64,000 nucleotides of DNA, taken from NCBI GenBank assembly GCA_013399695.1, contig VXAU01004024.1, positions 124,001 to 188,000 on the forward strand. Direction: 5' to 3'. Numbering within the stretch: the stretch's first letter is position 1; every line of letters starts with the position of its first letter. The translations under genes and the position numbers were made by a program. The notes beneath the pieces were generated by a model. That model ran no database searches and was not told the origin of the DNA. It was given only the letters and a program-made list of their open reading frames with translations. Source of the stretch: Formicarius rufipectus (taxonomy: Eukaryota; Chordata; Aves; Passeriformes; Formicariidae). Below, one piece after another: positions 38,185-52,724 of the stretch.

Positions 38185-39054
38185 TTAGTGGTCTCAATGA
38201 TGGGATCAAGCACACTCTCAACCAAACCAGACAATACAAAAATGGCATGAGATGTTGAGATATGAGATGACTATGCTCCAGTCCAGAGAGACCTCAACAA
38301 ACTGGAGAAATGATCTGACAGGAACCTTATGAATTTCAGGAAAGAGAATGCCAAGTCTCGCACCTGAAGAAGAACTGCTCCAGGTACCAGCACAACTTGG
38401 GGTTCAACCAGTTGGAATGCTGCAGAAATATACCAATACAGCAACAAAGGCTGAAACAGCATCCTGACCTGAATTAGGAGTAGTGCTGCTAGCAGCTGGA
38501 GGAAAGCAATTCTGCCCCTTTGCTTGGCACTGGTGATGGCTCATCTGGAGTGCTGGCTCCAGTTCTGGTCTCCCCAGTATGAGAGACATGCATATTCTAA
38601 AGAGAGTTTAGTCAAGAGTCACAGAAATTATTAAAGGATTGAAGCATTTCTCCTATAAGGAAAGTCTGAGAGAGATGGGACTATTTAGCCACTAGAACAG
38701 AAGACAGAGTCTTCTTATCAATCTTATCAGTCTTATCAATGCACATAAATATCTCAAGGGAGAGTGACAAGATGGACCCAGGCTTTTTTCAGTGGTGACA
38801 ATACACAGAGGCAGTGGGCACCAACTGACATTTATATGTTGTTTAAACATAGGAAAAAGGACCCCAAAACTTAGTGCATTTGAACAGTGGAATAGATTGT
38901 TCTGAGAGGTTGTGGAGTGTCCATCCTTGGAGATACTCAAATTCTGACTAGACCTGGAGCCAAGTAACTTGCTCTAGCTCACCATGTTTGAGAGGGAGAA
39001 TGGACTAGATTATCTCAAAAGGTCCCCTCCAATTTTTCCTGTTCTGTAATTCAA
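38185..39054 (+). mobile_element. CR1 LINE 3' end
   Basis: The plus strand follows the CR1 3'-terminal order: GATGGGATCAAGCACACTCT, AACAAACTGGAGAAATGATC, GACAGGAACCTTATGAATTTC-like text, then GGAGTGCTGGCTCCAGTTCTGG, TCAGTGGTGACAATACACAG, GAGGTTGTGGAGTGTCCATC and GACTAGATTATCTC, ending in the TTCTGTAATT type of 3' tail. Many substitutions and stops show it is a dead, 5'-truncated copy. The upstream boundary is approximate. Confidence 0.9.
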
Positions 39055-42000
39055 TAAAAAGCAAATATTTTCCATTAACTGCTGTTCAGTGGTGTCTTCT
39101 GTTCTCAAAATGTCACCATTTTATTATCCTGGCTTATCTCCACAGAGTGCATTCAGACTTTGCCACAGATCTGCATAGAAATAACTGGTGATGAGATATA
39201 GTCTGCAGGATGATAGCAGCTCCTCTAAGCCATTATAGGTAATGGTCTGTCCAGTCAATAGAACTTCTCATCTGTTGGTGGGAAGAAAACTATGTCACAC
39301 AGTAAGAACAGCTACAGTTTCAAGAAGACTTCAGGCCATATACCTCATTTTTTTCATTACCTTCTCCTTTCTTTTCTTTGAGCCCACAAATACTTTTGGG
39401 GACATGTTGAGTATGCACAATATGTCTCACTGTATCCTTTTTCAGAGATCACTGGTTGTATGTCTTCACCTCTCTGTATAAAGCAAGAAATCACCTTGAC
39501 ATGATGGAGAAAATTTTGTGAGACCAAATGTCTTTACTAAAGAGCAACCAAAGGCTGTGGCACTTATTGCAATCTTAGAAATTTATCTGTGGTGGATCTT
39601 CAAAAGGAAGAAATGTTCACTGGTGGATTGTGGTGGAGGGAGCAACACAGAGCCAATGCTGTGATTGATAAGCAGGCAGTGGTTGTCAGGACTGCAGTGT
39701 TAGTCCATTCATTCAGGGGTATATTGTTAGCACAGTCAAATGTCTGAGAGCAGGAAGAAGCAGAAAGAAAGATTCCAGTTGGCAAACTCAGGTGTTAACA
39801 GTCACATAATCACTGAAACCAAGTAAAGGATGAGCTGTAATACTGACCCTGACCAAACATTCAAGCACTGAGCCATGCCAATCTTTATGCTGGTTTAACT
39901 TCAGCACTCATATTAGTTAGCAGAAAGCTAGTATGCATCAGTATGAGTTGAATCAGCTTTTTTATTAGAACATACAAATGTGTAGTCAAGACATCTGAAC
40001 TGCAAGTCAGCAGTTTTCATAATCCTTCACTCCTAATGCTTACCAGGAATAAAGGCCAGCTCTAAGCCTGGGGCTTGAAAACGTTTAAAGGTATATCATT
40101 ACTTAAGAAACATCAAAACTGCAAATTTACTGTACTCTAATGCCTTCTTCCAGTTTTTCCCTATAAAACTGCTCCTTACCAGACAATCCGTCACAGAGAA
40201 ATAAAAAAAAGTGATTTTGCTGGATATCCTTTAAAGGCAGCAAAATGTAAGCATCAAGCTACAGGTGAAAAGCTCTATGTCATTACTCCCTTGCTTTCTC
40301 TATATTGAAAATCCTGACACTTCAAGACCCTCTCTTACTACTGGGATTCTTGTTTATATGTCAGTGATCCTGGACAAATCTGGAGGATTTGCATATAGTC
40401 TACAGGGTAGCAGAGCTCTCCACTTGAAACAATTATGGCAGTCTTCTTTGTTGATTAAATGAGATCCTACTCATCACCAGATTTTTTAAAACCTCAGCAC
40501 ATTATGGAGGAGAATGACTGACATGTTTGGTTGTGGGTATTACTAGACATTATATGTACATGACAGGTCAGGACCATTAAAAAGTAAAAAAAAAAAACAA
40601 AAAAACAAAAGAGGTGAGGGTGTAGAAGGGTATCCTAGAATCTAAATGAGACCTGGGTTCTGAGCACTACTCTGCTGAGTGACAATCTCCCTTTTCTCTC
40701 AAATCACAGGAACTCATTTCGGTCTTAGTTATTTAAAATTATGTATCCTGAACTTTCACAATAGAGCCATGAACTGAATTGTTTGTAGCCACTTCCCTAA
40801 ATCATAAGTACAATTCAGAGACTACATCAGGAAAAAAAGAATTCCATCAAATGTTATGCAGAAAACAGAAAGGCATTGCTCTGGAGATTTTGTTTTGCTA
40901 GTAGCTGTAACTTTTATCTCAGTATCAAAAATATGTAGTAGGAATTTCTAAAACTCAGTTTTAGAAGAAATTTTAGAAGAAATGCAAGTCATTAATGATT
41001 ATATATTTTTAAGAAACAAAGTGAAAAATTATGCTAAAGCAAAATTTCAATTCTGAATTTCTGTTTATTTTACTGAGCACCTTCTGCACCACTGAACAAC
41101 TGCATTATTATTTTTATAAAAAATATTTGATTGAGCAGTGGAGACCCACTACTCTAAACACCACACATTTTCATGTAGGTTCACACTGGTGAATTTAAGA
41201 ATAGATCAATTCTAACTCACAGTGCCCGTATTCTTCCTTTATCTAGTTATTAAAAAGGTGGTATCTCCCAAGGCAGACAAGAGAAGTGCAATTTCTCCTT
41301 CACAATAGCTATCTTCTAGATTCTAGTTGAGATTGCAAAACAGCCTCTTTCTGGAGATGAAAAGCAAACTACAAACATTAAATAACATGCTTTCAGTGTA
41401 CTATAACTAAAACCAATTTTGAATCTTTGAGTATGTAAGCAAGAAAATTAGAGTATGACAGCTGGAAAAACAACCTTTCTCCCATGCTGTTAACAATTTC
41501 AACTTTGCAACAGGTGCTCTCCCAAGACCTGCATACAACAGCCATTTTAGTACATGCAAGCTACCCTGAACTTTTTAGCCACTGACTTGTACACTCCAAC
41601 AGTGCCAGTATTTTACCACCAGGGTGACAGCAACTTTCTGGTTATGGATACAGGCAACCTCCTGAAATGCCATCAAGAGTACAAAAGTCAGAGCATTGGC
41701 TCTTGACAAAGATTTTAGTTGTGCTGCTCTGCATCTGCAAACTTTGAACTAACTGTTGATTATTCAGTGTTCCAGGCCAAAGTAGTACTTACATATTAAT
41801 ACATTTCCTGCTTCATTTCCCTTTTTCTTTACCATTTTTTCTCTGATCTCCTCAGACTCAGCAGGAGATTCAGTCCACACATACTGTTGTGTCACTTGTA
41901 AACATGCAGGAACAAACAGCAACAATGTGAGAAACTAAGCAGGAACAAGAATAAATGATGTTACCATTTTTGCAGTAATATGTGCTCTCGTCTGTAGGAG

Positions 42001-45000
42001 ATAGAAGAAAGGATAGTGTAACACTTCTTGGATCACTTAGCATTCACAGTTAAGGCAGTAATATTTTGTTTTAACAGTTTCCCTGTTCATGACAAATATA
42101 CTGTATGGAGGAAACTGGTCTAAAGTCTGGCTGAACCAAAATGTCCAAAGTGCACATTACATTAAAGCAAGATATAAGCACCAACTGCAATAGTGGACCA
42201 CATTTCTTTCTAAGTTACACCCAGTTCTGGTAGAGCTGTATCTCTGCTCTGTAGTTCCATGATGATGCATAATTTTCTTTAGTTATTCTAAACTGCTTAT
42301 TCAAGGAGACAGACAAACAGAAGCTAAATACCAAATAATTTTAAAACTTTTTACTTTTCCCAGTGTTCCACATTTAATTATGAGTAGATTATTTTAATCA
42401 AAATGTGTAGAAAAGTAAGTATGCACATTTGTTTATGTAAATTGTTTTCTTGATCTTCTTAAAAGATTTAAGTCAATTCTAGTCTTATGACACTTAAATT
42501 ATTCATTCAATAGCTGAGCAAAACAACTGCTTTAATGGAGATCAGAAACTGCAGACTAAAAGCAGAAGAAAGCAAAATGAAACTGATAGCAGTAGTTCAC
42601 AGCTCATAGCAAACTAAAATTTTAAACATGAAAAAACTAAAACCCAAATAGGAAAGCACCTGAGAAACTGAAATTAACAACACTTGTTTCCCTTTGAATC
42701 TATCCATACTCATGCCAGGATGCAGAGAACCCTTACTGACCATGCAGCACAATTTGGAAGTTTAATGCTTGAAAAATAAAGGTACATAAGGATGACAAAT
42801 GAAAAAATACAGAAAGAGTAACTCTGTAGATGTCTTGTTTCTGGAAAGCAATCATATAATTTATTGGCTATGAGCAAGAACTTTACTCATAATGTAATCA
42901 TTAAAAATTTTCCACTACCTGAATGCTCAGAAAATGGACTTAGCTTACTGAGCAAAGTATACCTTTCTGCATATGAAGTAAACAAGGATCAAATATAGTT
43001 ATCTAGGTAAATTTCTAAATGTATTTTACCAAAACCAACCAAGTGACATCTTTACAAATAAGCATTTTGACCATTCAAGTACTACCTCTCTCACCTAAAC
43101 CTTTTTTCACTGCTCTTAAAACTACTGCCTTTGAATGGTGGGAGAACATTTTGTAAGCTTAGTTGGTCACCATAGTATTAGTTTTAACTGAAGTTAAAAA
43201 GGACAGTCTCTCCTCTGGTGAAAGTAGTTTTTCCTTTGTTAATCAGATGGTAATTTAATCAGAACAAATTGTTTGCTTTATTGATTCCAGTTGTATGGGC
43301 TATACAGCAAGTGCAGATTGGATTTCTTAAATTGTTCTTTTTCTTAGGTGTTTATTAAGCTGTTGCTGACAAAGTTACTAAGTTGGGCTTAGTACTCTGC
43401 CTGAGAAGGCTCAGTGAGAGAAACTTTGACTGTGTAGATAAGGAGTCCACTGATGTGACACACATTCTTCCCAATGATCCATTTTTATGGATCCCTGAGC
43501 AGCAAAATGAAGTGTTATTCCAATGCAAACAAGTGAACATCAGGCAAGGCATTTGAACCAGCACTACAAAAATATCAGGCTTTGAAAATAAAATAAATGA
43601 CAATGGCCATCTGCTGACATAGTCATTGAAAGTAACTATCTCCTTCTGACAAAATATTTTCAGACAATGGTTCATGGATATATTTTGCTAACTTTCGCTG
43701 GCAAAGTGTGAGAAGAAATCTCCAGTTCTGCAGGTAACAGTACAAAAAGGTGAGCCGGAATCTGGTTGACCTAATGTCAATTCACCAAGGGAAGGATAAG
43801 GAAGCCCCAAGGCTTTCTCTGCCTTTGTTACCTCCTGTCTCTCAAATAACATAGGGAAATGATATGAACATGCATTGCTTACTACAGAAACTTGGACTTT
43901 CCTACTAGGGTTGATGCAAACATGTGTTTACTTTGTTTATGGAAACAAAATATATTTCTTCTAGTCCAAAAGAGATACAAGCAAGATCTGGAACTTGTAA
44001 ACTAATATGAAATCAGAACACGAGTCTCCAGTCAATCTAAGCCATAAAGACAGGTAGAAGCTCTGAGTAAAAGTGATACACAGCTGCTCCCGTAGGACTG
44101 ATGCGATCATTGTCTTTAGGTTTAGAGAATCCACTAAATGTCATGCCTTAGAAGTACCTTTAAAGCTATGAAATCCTCTACCCACTGGTAATGGGGTTGT
44201 TTCTGACACAGAGGCTGTTTGGGGAGGATGGCAGCCCCTGCTGCCTCTGTCAGGGAGGGCAGTGCCCATATCTAGACTTGTTCTACCACTCCTGACATTG
44301 CACTGTTGGTCTCCTTCCAGGCTATAGCTATGTTATTTGGAGGAGAGGTAGTTATGCCCAGTTGCAAAGAAAGGGGTAGCAAGAACTGAGTTCAAGGGCT
44401 ATGACAAAAATGAATGCAGACCTTTTCTTTGAGGGAGACAGTGCTTTCATGGAGCATAGACAAAAAACCCTCCATAACCAAACCAAGTCAAACTAGAAAT
44501 CCCCAGTGGTGCTATCAAACAACAAAACCAAAGAAAACAGAAACCACTTCTTGATTTACATTGCCCTAACAAACCTATGTTTGAAATCTCCCAGAAAAAC
44601 TTCTCTGGCAGATTAATATGAAATATGTTCAGTGTGCCTTAATTTTCATGAGTTTGCTATATAAACAACACTGAAGTGACATCTCTGCAGCAGAAATGGT
44701 TTTATGACTGAGAACCCTAATGAGATTCAGTATAAGAACAAAAGAAACAAGACAAAATGATAGTGATAACTGCAGAAAGGCTAAGAAGTAGAAGTGAGAA
44801 TTTGCCATGCAAGACAGAAAGGGTTATTTGGAAATTTCTGCTCAGGCACCAGTGGGTCCTCCCTACTTTTCAGCAGATGGCACTACAGTCCTAGTATTGA
44901 ACTTTATAATGAAACTGTGCAAGTCAGGTGGATTTCCAGAACAGGATCTCCTCCTTGTTTATGCATGTGGCTTCACAGAGGGATTTCATACTTTGTAACT

Positions 45001-46139
45001 TTCCGAAAAACAATGACGCAAGGTTGCCAAGCACAACTAGCTCCCCATTACGAATGCAAACTGTTTCTAAATTGTGGAAGTCAGCAGACGTTTACAGTCA
45101 TAAAGAAATTACCAATCATTTTGCAAATGTAATCTGACTATGCTATATTTAAGAAACAGTGAAAACACCATCGTCGGATATCACTAGTTATTTACTAGAA
45201 CGCTGTTTGTGAGCTGTCAAACAATATAAAAACTCCAGAGAAAGTGTAAAATCTCTTTTGGTATACACATTTATTAAGACTAAAAAGCAAATGCAAGTTT
45301 CATATATTCTATTAGGGTCTTACAAGTCAGACACTCTTTTTAACAGAAAATAACATAGTCTCATTGAGCAAAGACAAAATGCAAAAAAGCATTTTTCCTG
45401 CTGAGAATAATGGGAATTAAAATGGAAGAAAACTCACCCTTAGCTAGGGCAAGGACATGCTAGAACTTGCAATGGTGAGGACAGGAGATTTCAAGCAATT
45501 CCTTTTGATTGCATAAGGCAAGTTCTCTATGCAGGTCATAAACACATTTTCATTTCTTTAAAAAGCTTGCTTCTTGAGGTAAATGCAACTGTTCAGAGAA
45601 AATTAGTCCCACTGACTGAGTACCCAATTCTAAAAAAAAAAAAAAAAGAAATCCTCTAGGAGGTCTAGCACGGATTAAAGTAATAGTTTAGAATGCCACT
45701 TAACAAAAAATAATTTGATATTATACAGAAAAGGTACTCTGTGATTCACAGTAGATCATTCTTCTCACTCCTAATTTAGTTTTTCAGATACTTAGGATTA
45801 CACTGGATATCAAAACTGCAACATGAACTTTAGGTGCATCAACATTGACTTCTAGAAGACACAAAATCCTTATTTGAATCAACCCCAAGAAAGTAAGAAT
45901 GTGACAAAAACTCCACAACTGCTTCAGTTTCTTTTTCACATGAGTTCTAAATGAAACTTTTCAGTCTCTTCCTCCTGAGATTTCCAGGTTTTCCTGCTTC
46001 TGTGCAGATTAGACTCTCTAAAATGCTGGAGCAGTGAAATTTTTATAAAATGTAAATTCCAAATTTTACCCCAACTCCAGTCATGATTTATGCAGAGAAA
46101 TTTACCTTAGATGAGAAAAGGAAAATTGCTAGAGAATAG

Positions 46140-46193
<54 letters not shown>

Positions 46194-48441
46194 AAGTGGT
46201 ACACTAGAGCAGCTTCCCAAATGCAGTAGACGATCAAAGAAAATACATTATGACTGTGTATGTCAGAATCAGTTGAAAGTCCTAATTATAGGAGCATACA
46301 ATATGCCCTACATCTATACTCTGATAAAAGAAACCTTAGTATTTTAACATGACTGAAACACAGCAGATGTATTTCATAAGGGTCTAATAATCAAATGACA
46401 GCAGAGATGCTTCTGCTTACACAGAAAGCAGGACAGATAAACTTTTCTACTGCATTAATTTTGATTTTAAATAGTTTTGCAGATTTTACTAAGAAGGCCA
46501 TGGTTGAACCATATGAAATACTTAACACCATTGTAAGATACTTCCTTATATTCCAAAGCTGTTCTTTACCGCATTTAGTGGTTCAGCCCTCTCTCCTATG
46601 TTATTTGTTGCTGAAACTCTCTATCATCACAGCAGGATTTCTATGGTTAACCCCCTGTTGGGGAGGCTACTCAGAACCCAGGCTAAGTGATATTGGTTTT
46701 CTATATATACCAGAACAATAAAGGCAGGAATTGAAGTAATTCAAGACAATGTGATTCTTTGTAGGATTTCAACAGACTTCACATAAAGCAGGTGAAGAAA
46801 TAATTTGAACTTTGGAAAATTCTGAAAACTTTATTTTCCTTTGCTTAGATGAACTCAGAGCACAGCAAATATGTATAGTAGTGTATATTTCTAAGATTCA
46901 GCTTGGACACTGCTTTTGCTTACTGAGGGAGCATAGTAGAAGATACAGCCGGATTAAAAAAAACCAAAAATCTCTCTTCTTTCACACAGAGTCATCTTAT
47001 CTTGGATTGGTTTAAGGTTGGATGTTAGTTCCTTTCAATATGGTCACCCTGTTTTGTCAGTTCTCCATTGCCCAGCTAGATAAACACAAGTTCTATTAAC
47101 TCAGAACTAAAAGGAAAACTGAGACCATTTAATGCTACAATTTGCCTAGTGAGCTGTCATTCTGATATAAGTGACTCACTTTACATACTATATTTACCTT
47201 ATTTACCTCTTATATATTCTCATACAGCAATTCTATTTTTTTCTTTTTTTTTTTTTTTTTTCCCTAAGTTATTTGTCTTTGCCCCCCATAATTCAAAGAG
47301 ATTAAATACAGGTAACTTCTCGTAGAACTATGGATNTTTTTTTTTTTCCCTAAGTTTTAATTCTTTTTCACCTGTTGCCCTGAAAACAACAGTATTTATT
47401 CAGTTACGTCTCTTCAGAGCAGAGTCCAGACAGGAATTTTTGTTACACACGGCCTGAGAAACTTTGTTATCTTTTTTTGTTCTCCTATCTGATTCACTGC
47501 CTAAGTTATATAGCAGGCAATAAAAGGATTAAGTGCTCTCGGGCTCTTAATGCATTGAGCTCTCACTTCAGTGACATATACAGAGCTGAGCCAGTATCAA
47601 GCCCAGAAGATGCACCTTTTTGACATGTTGCTGCACAACAAAATATGACACTTAGTAGATTTTCTGTGGGAACTTTCCAGTGAACACATTCCGGTTTTAA
47701 GCTCTAGTTGACCTCAAAGAAAATTCACCTTTAACAGAACCAAACTGTTAGAAAGAGTACTCTCAAACACTACTTTCAGATGCTAAAAATAGGAAGGGGA
47801 CTTGACACAACACAGTTTAAAACGGGAAATGCTGGTTTACAAATTGGTACATATTAAATAACTCTGTGACCTTTTTGCCAACAGAGGAAAGTCTTTGAGT
47901 TACATGAGGTTGGCTGTATCTGTTCTCTGAAGCACCTGGAGAATTACGTAAGTTTTAATTTATTTATTTTTTTTTAATATGCTGAATCTTCTCCTACTGC
48001 CTTGCTCCCAGTACATTCTTCTAAATAATCAAAAAACTATTTACAATCATGGCCAAAACCTGACTTCCTTGTTGAAGGGTGAGTGATCACTGATAGGTGA
48101 AACTAGGTATTGACCTTCTAGTACTAACCACAATATCTGTAGGCCAGGTGATACAGCTGTGGCATAACACATGGTTAAAGTTTCTCCTGAAAAAAAATCC
48201 TACTTACATTACTTATTTTTCAAGTTAGAAATATTTTCTTCAGAGCAATAAGATAAATAATTTAGAAATAAAATATATGGCAGAATAAGACATAGAGAGC
48301 TACTGAAACTGTGTGACACAGTCAAAGGCATTCAAAGACTTTTTAACGTATTTATGATTATACATTCATGGTTATTATCTGGTAATTGAAGCAGTTAGTG
48401 TACCAGAAAATGTTAACATTTTAAACAGTGAAATAAAGTAA
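39055..48441. other. Intronic stretch without recognised genes
   Basis: AT-rich sequence with short A/C-rich runs (about 40587-40612), an A-run at about 45631-45645, the long A-run at 46142-46191, T-runs at 47244-47261 and 47337-47347, and a single N at 47336. A hairpin is noted at 44203-44253. The minus-strand frame at 43355-43675 (106 codons) has no domain I recognise. Confidence 0.5.
46142..46191. repeat. Poly-A run (50 A)
   Basis: Fifty uninterrupted A, flanked by T and GAAAGTGG. No transposon body could be recognised upstream, so it may be a simple repeat or the tail of an unrecognised element. Confidence 0.95.
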
Positions 48442-49085
48442 TCATGGAATCATTGATTGGTTAAGGTATAAAGACCTTCAAGGTCATCAACTCCTACCAT
48501 CAACTCAGCATTACACCGAAAACCCCTAAACGACTAAGCCACACCACACAGTGTCAGATCCAAATGCCTCCTAAACACTTTCAGGCTGGTGCCACTACCA
48601 GACTCCTTGGACAACCTATTCCAATGCCTGACCACCCTAACAACATTTTTTTTCTAATATCTGATCTGAACCTCCCCTGTCCCAGTTTAAGGCCATTCCC
48701 TCTTGTCCTCACTGCAGGCACGGTAGGAAAGACTAGCCCCCACAACTTCCTTTCAGATAGAGAGCTATGAGGTCCACCCTGAGCTTCCTTTCCTGGAGAC
48801 TAAACAAACCCAGTTCTTTCAGATGTTCCTTATAGGAAATATTCTCTAGTTCTTTCACGGGCCTTGTTGCCCTTCTCTGGCCATGCTCCAGCAACTCAAT
48901 GTCCTTTTTAAAGTGAGGGTCCTAGAACTGAACACAGCACTTGAGGTGCTGCCTCACCAGTGCTGACTGCAGGGGAACAATCACTAATGACTCTCCTAGT
49001 CCTGCTGGCTACACCATTCTTGATACATGCCAAGATGCCACTGGTCTTCTATGCCACCTGGGCACACCGTTGGGTCGTATTGAGA
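48442..49085 (-). mobile_element. CR1 LINE 3' end
   Basis: The plus strand is the reverse complement of CR1: it starts with the tail-like CATGGAATCATTGATTGG and continues CTATTCCAATGCCTGACCAC, TTTCTAATATCTGATCTGAA, CCTCCCCTGT, AGTTTAAGGCCATTCCCTCT, GGCCATGCTCCAGCAACTCA, CCTAGAACTGAACACAGCAC and CACCTGGGCACACC. It is diverged and truncated at its 5' end near 49085. It lies in the same direction as TRPM3. Confidence 0.93.
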
Positions 49086-50696
49086 CAGAAAAATGAATAA
49101 AAAGAAAGGAAAGCAATCCACTTGATTAGAGGAAATGAGTTTGCTCCTTACCCACAGTTACTTATGGGCAAAAACCTTTAGTTTGGCCATGTTACACAGG
49201 GCTATGGTAAAAAAGATGCTTACTTTAATTTAAGGATCGTCTCTAACCATTACAACAGGAACACTTGATATATGAAGATCCTCATATAGTAATAAAAATC
49301 TTTGCCTGAAAAAAGGAGAAAAGATTTCCTCTATCCAAACAGAAACTCGTTGTTGTTAAAGCACAGACACATTGACAGAGAAATATGAAGCCCACAGCAC
49401 CTGATGAAACCAGCCAGTCAGGAATGAAAGATGGTTTATTATACTGGTTTCCAGATTTGAGATTTTGAATTTTGAGAAGCTCAAGCCTACTTCAGTAAAG
49501 GGAACCATTAGTTTTGCAAAAGAGGAGGTAATGGAAGACGATTCCATTAAAAGAGTAAATAAAGCACATCCCATGTTGCTGCTTCCACTGCATGAAGCAC
49601 AGAGAGTTATGCAGAAACAGCAAAAGGTATATGAAGTTTCTGAGTGAGAAATGAATATGTATGTGAAAGCTGTACTATGAAACCCTCTCCAACTGAAGGT
49701 ATGGTGCAAGATCAGTATTTCTGAAAAAAAAAGCATAGATTGTTTGCAATAGTGATTTGTCAGAAATTGTGTAGTGTGTGTGTAATCATTGAAAAATGTG
49801 AAAAGCATTGTTTCTGGCTTTTTTTTTCCCTAGAAAAACAAGATCACAGAGGTACAAAATCTAAGATATACCTTATTAACTACACTTTCCAAATAATTTC
49901 AAGACAAGACTAATGATTTCAATAGAAATTCAGGAAGACAAAGTGGCAACTCTTCTTACAAAACAATTATCTTTTAAAGGAGTATTCTGTGAAAAAAGAA
50001 TTGCAAGTGAGTGAACATTGCCAATTTCTCTTGCACTTTGCCGATATCTGTAATTTGTTATGTCTTTGCTGTTGTGACTGGATGGCAAAAATACAGACCA
50101 TGGAATCTAAAACCCTGGTATGCTGCTAATGAGCATTAGGCAAGATTGCAAAATCAACTGCAGTAGACAGGTTCACATATTTCATGATAATACAGTCCAA
50201 AAATATTTCTATGTAAAATACAGTATCTGAAGAATAATAAATAGAGTTTTGAATTTTCCTTCTCTGATTTTTTCCTGAAGTGAACTCTGAGCAAGCTGTA
50301 TTTTCTGGTATAAGACATTTAAATCTCCTTAGTCTTTAGGTGTATTCACAAGGAAACCTCCCATAGCATTATTCTGTATTGATCCACTAGGTATCTGGGT
50401 TTTTCAGTGTTATTAAGCCATTAATTGATGATTTTCCTAATTCCCTGACTAACTTAGGGCTACAGTAACTTTAAATTAGCATATTATAAACTACCACAAT
50501 AATTATGAAAATTTTAAATTCACTCTCTATATGTCCCTGTGGAGATTTTGTATATGTCAAGAAAATAATATATTAACATATACTTAAAAGTCCTGGTAAA
50601 ATAAAATGGCCCATAAAACACTTAATATGATCGTCACATTCTTAATGGAATGAATAGACACAATGCTTAAAAAAAACCAAACTTTCCAAAACCAAC
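49086..50696. other. Intronic stretch without recognised genes
   Basis: AT-rich sequence. The minus-strand frame at 49356-49808 (150 codons) and an opposing 60-codon frame at 49465-49647 overlap, and neither resembles a known protein. Confidence 0.5.
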
Positions 50697-51399
<703 letters not shown>

Positions 51400-51439
51400 A
51401 ACCCCTCACATACTGAGGAATTATGACTACTACTCTGCA

Positions 51440-51507
51440 GCAAAATGTGGTGGGTTTTTTTTTGTTTGTTTGGGGGTTTTTTTTGTTTTTTTTTGTTTTT
51501 TTTTTCA
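51440..51507. repeat. T-rich/TG low-complexity tract
   Basis: Runs of T separated by G or GTTTG, on the plus strand just after the GATA array. Confidence 0.85.
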
Positions 51508-52424
51508 GAAATTTTTGAAATTGATCAGTGAAAATGTAGGTTGCAGGTGAATGTGATGAATTACACTCTTCACCTCTCAGAGAGGAACTGTTACCTACCA
51601 CCATGTTTGAGAAGGCTGACAGGACATCTCACTGCATATGCAAACATTCACTGATGCAGACGATGGAAATCCAGTGTTGCTACTGCCCAGAGAGCAGTCG
51701 AGTATTTTAGCCCTTACCCTCAGTACTTTGTCTTTTCTCATTAATAAAGTGGGCCTAAAATTTTGGAAAAAAGTTCCCTCACCTCTAGTCTTCAAGATGT
51801 TGAAGAGCATCTGTTTTTTCCAATATAAAATCTGATCTGCTGAAACAGGTAACAACAACAAAGGTCATATCAGAATGGCTTACTGAAACTTTGGATGGTT
51901 TTCAAGTGGAACAGTAATGTAACACTAGTATTACATTTCTGACTTCAATTATTTATTTAGACCAACAAAGCCAATGTTGACTTATATCTCCAATACTCTG
52001 AATAAATAACCTAACCACTAGACAGGTAAGAAGGGTGTATGAACCTTTGCCTGTTCATTGCCAGAAACAACATACTCCATCTCAAGTCTACTGGAATAGT
52101 TTTCTCAACATCAAGCCGCTTTCAAAAAAAATTTCTGCTCAGAAAAAATTTATTAAAAACCCCAGATGTCCAATGTAAACACTTTTTCAGAATATTTTTT
52201 ATTAAATTGATGATGCTTTCATTTGAGCTAATTAAATCTCACCAACTTAGTAAAATGAAATGTGAAAAGCAAACACAATGCAGTATGCCTATAAATATTG
52301 ACTTTTTAACACCTGCTTCCTTCGTACAAGATCTTACACTATTAAGTGTCTCCCATGAAAAAAGTTAAATACTAAATTATTGAAGAGTCGTTAGACAAGA
52401 AATTCTAAATTCTGGAGAAAACAG
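51508..52424. other. Intronic stretch without recognised genes
   Basis: AT-rich sequence without recognised coding or repeat content. Short frames at 51638-51835 and 52039-52368 look like chance. Confidence 0.5.
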
Positions 52425-52718
52425 TAATTTTAGAGAGAAACAACTGAGAGGGGACCTCATCAATGTATGCAGGTGTCTGAAAGAAGGGTGTCAGGAAGAT
52501 GGAGCCAGGCTCTTCTTATATGAAGAGCCAGGCTCTTCCTCCTGAATATGAGGAAGAACTTCTTTACTGAGCAGGTGACTGAACACAGGAACAGGTTGCC
52601 CACAGATGGTGTGGAGTCCTCCTCACTGGAGATATTGAGGAACCATCTGGGTGCAATTCTGTGCTCGGGGATGACCCTTCTTGAGCAGGAAGGTTGGACC
52701 TGACGACCCCCTGTGGTC

Positions 52719-52724
52719 CTTGCC
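52719..52724. repeat. Target site duplication, left copy
   Basis: CTTGCC, identical to 53194-53199. It flanks the solo LTR. Confidence 0.88.

Noticed and set aside
43355..43675. 106-codon minus-strand open frame
   Set aside because: Checked for transposase or zinc-finger patterns; none seen. Likely chance.
49356..49808. 150-codon minus-strand open frame and an opposing 60-codon frame
   Set aside because: Neither resembles a protein family I know. The longer frame is rich in Phe, Ser and Cys, as expected from T-rich DNA. A retrocopy cannot be excluded but is unsupported.
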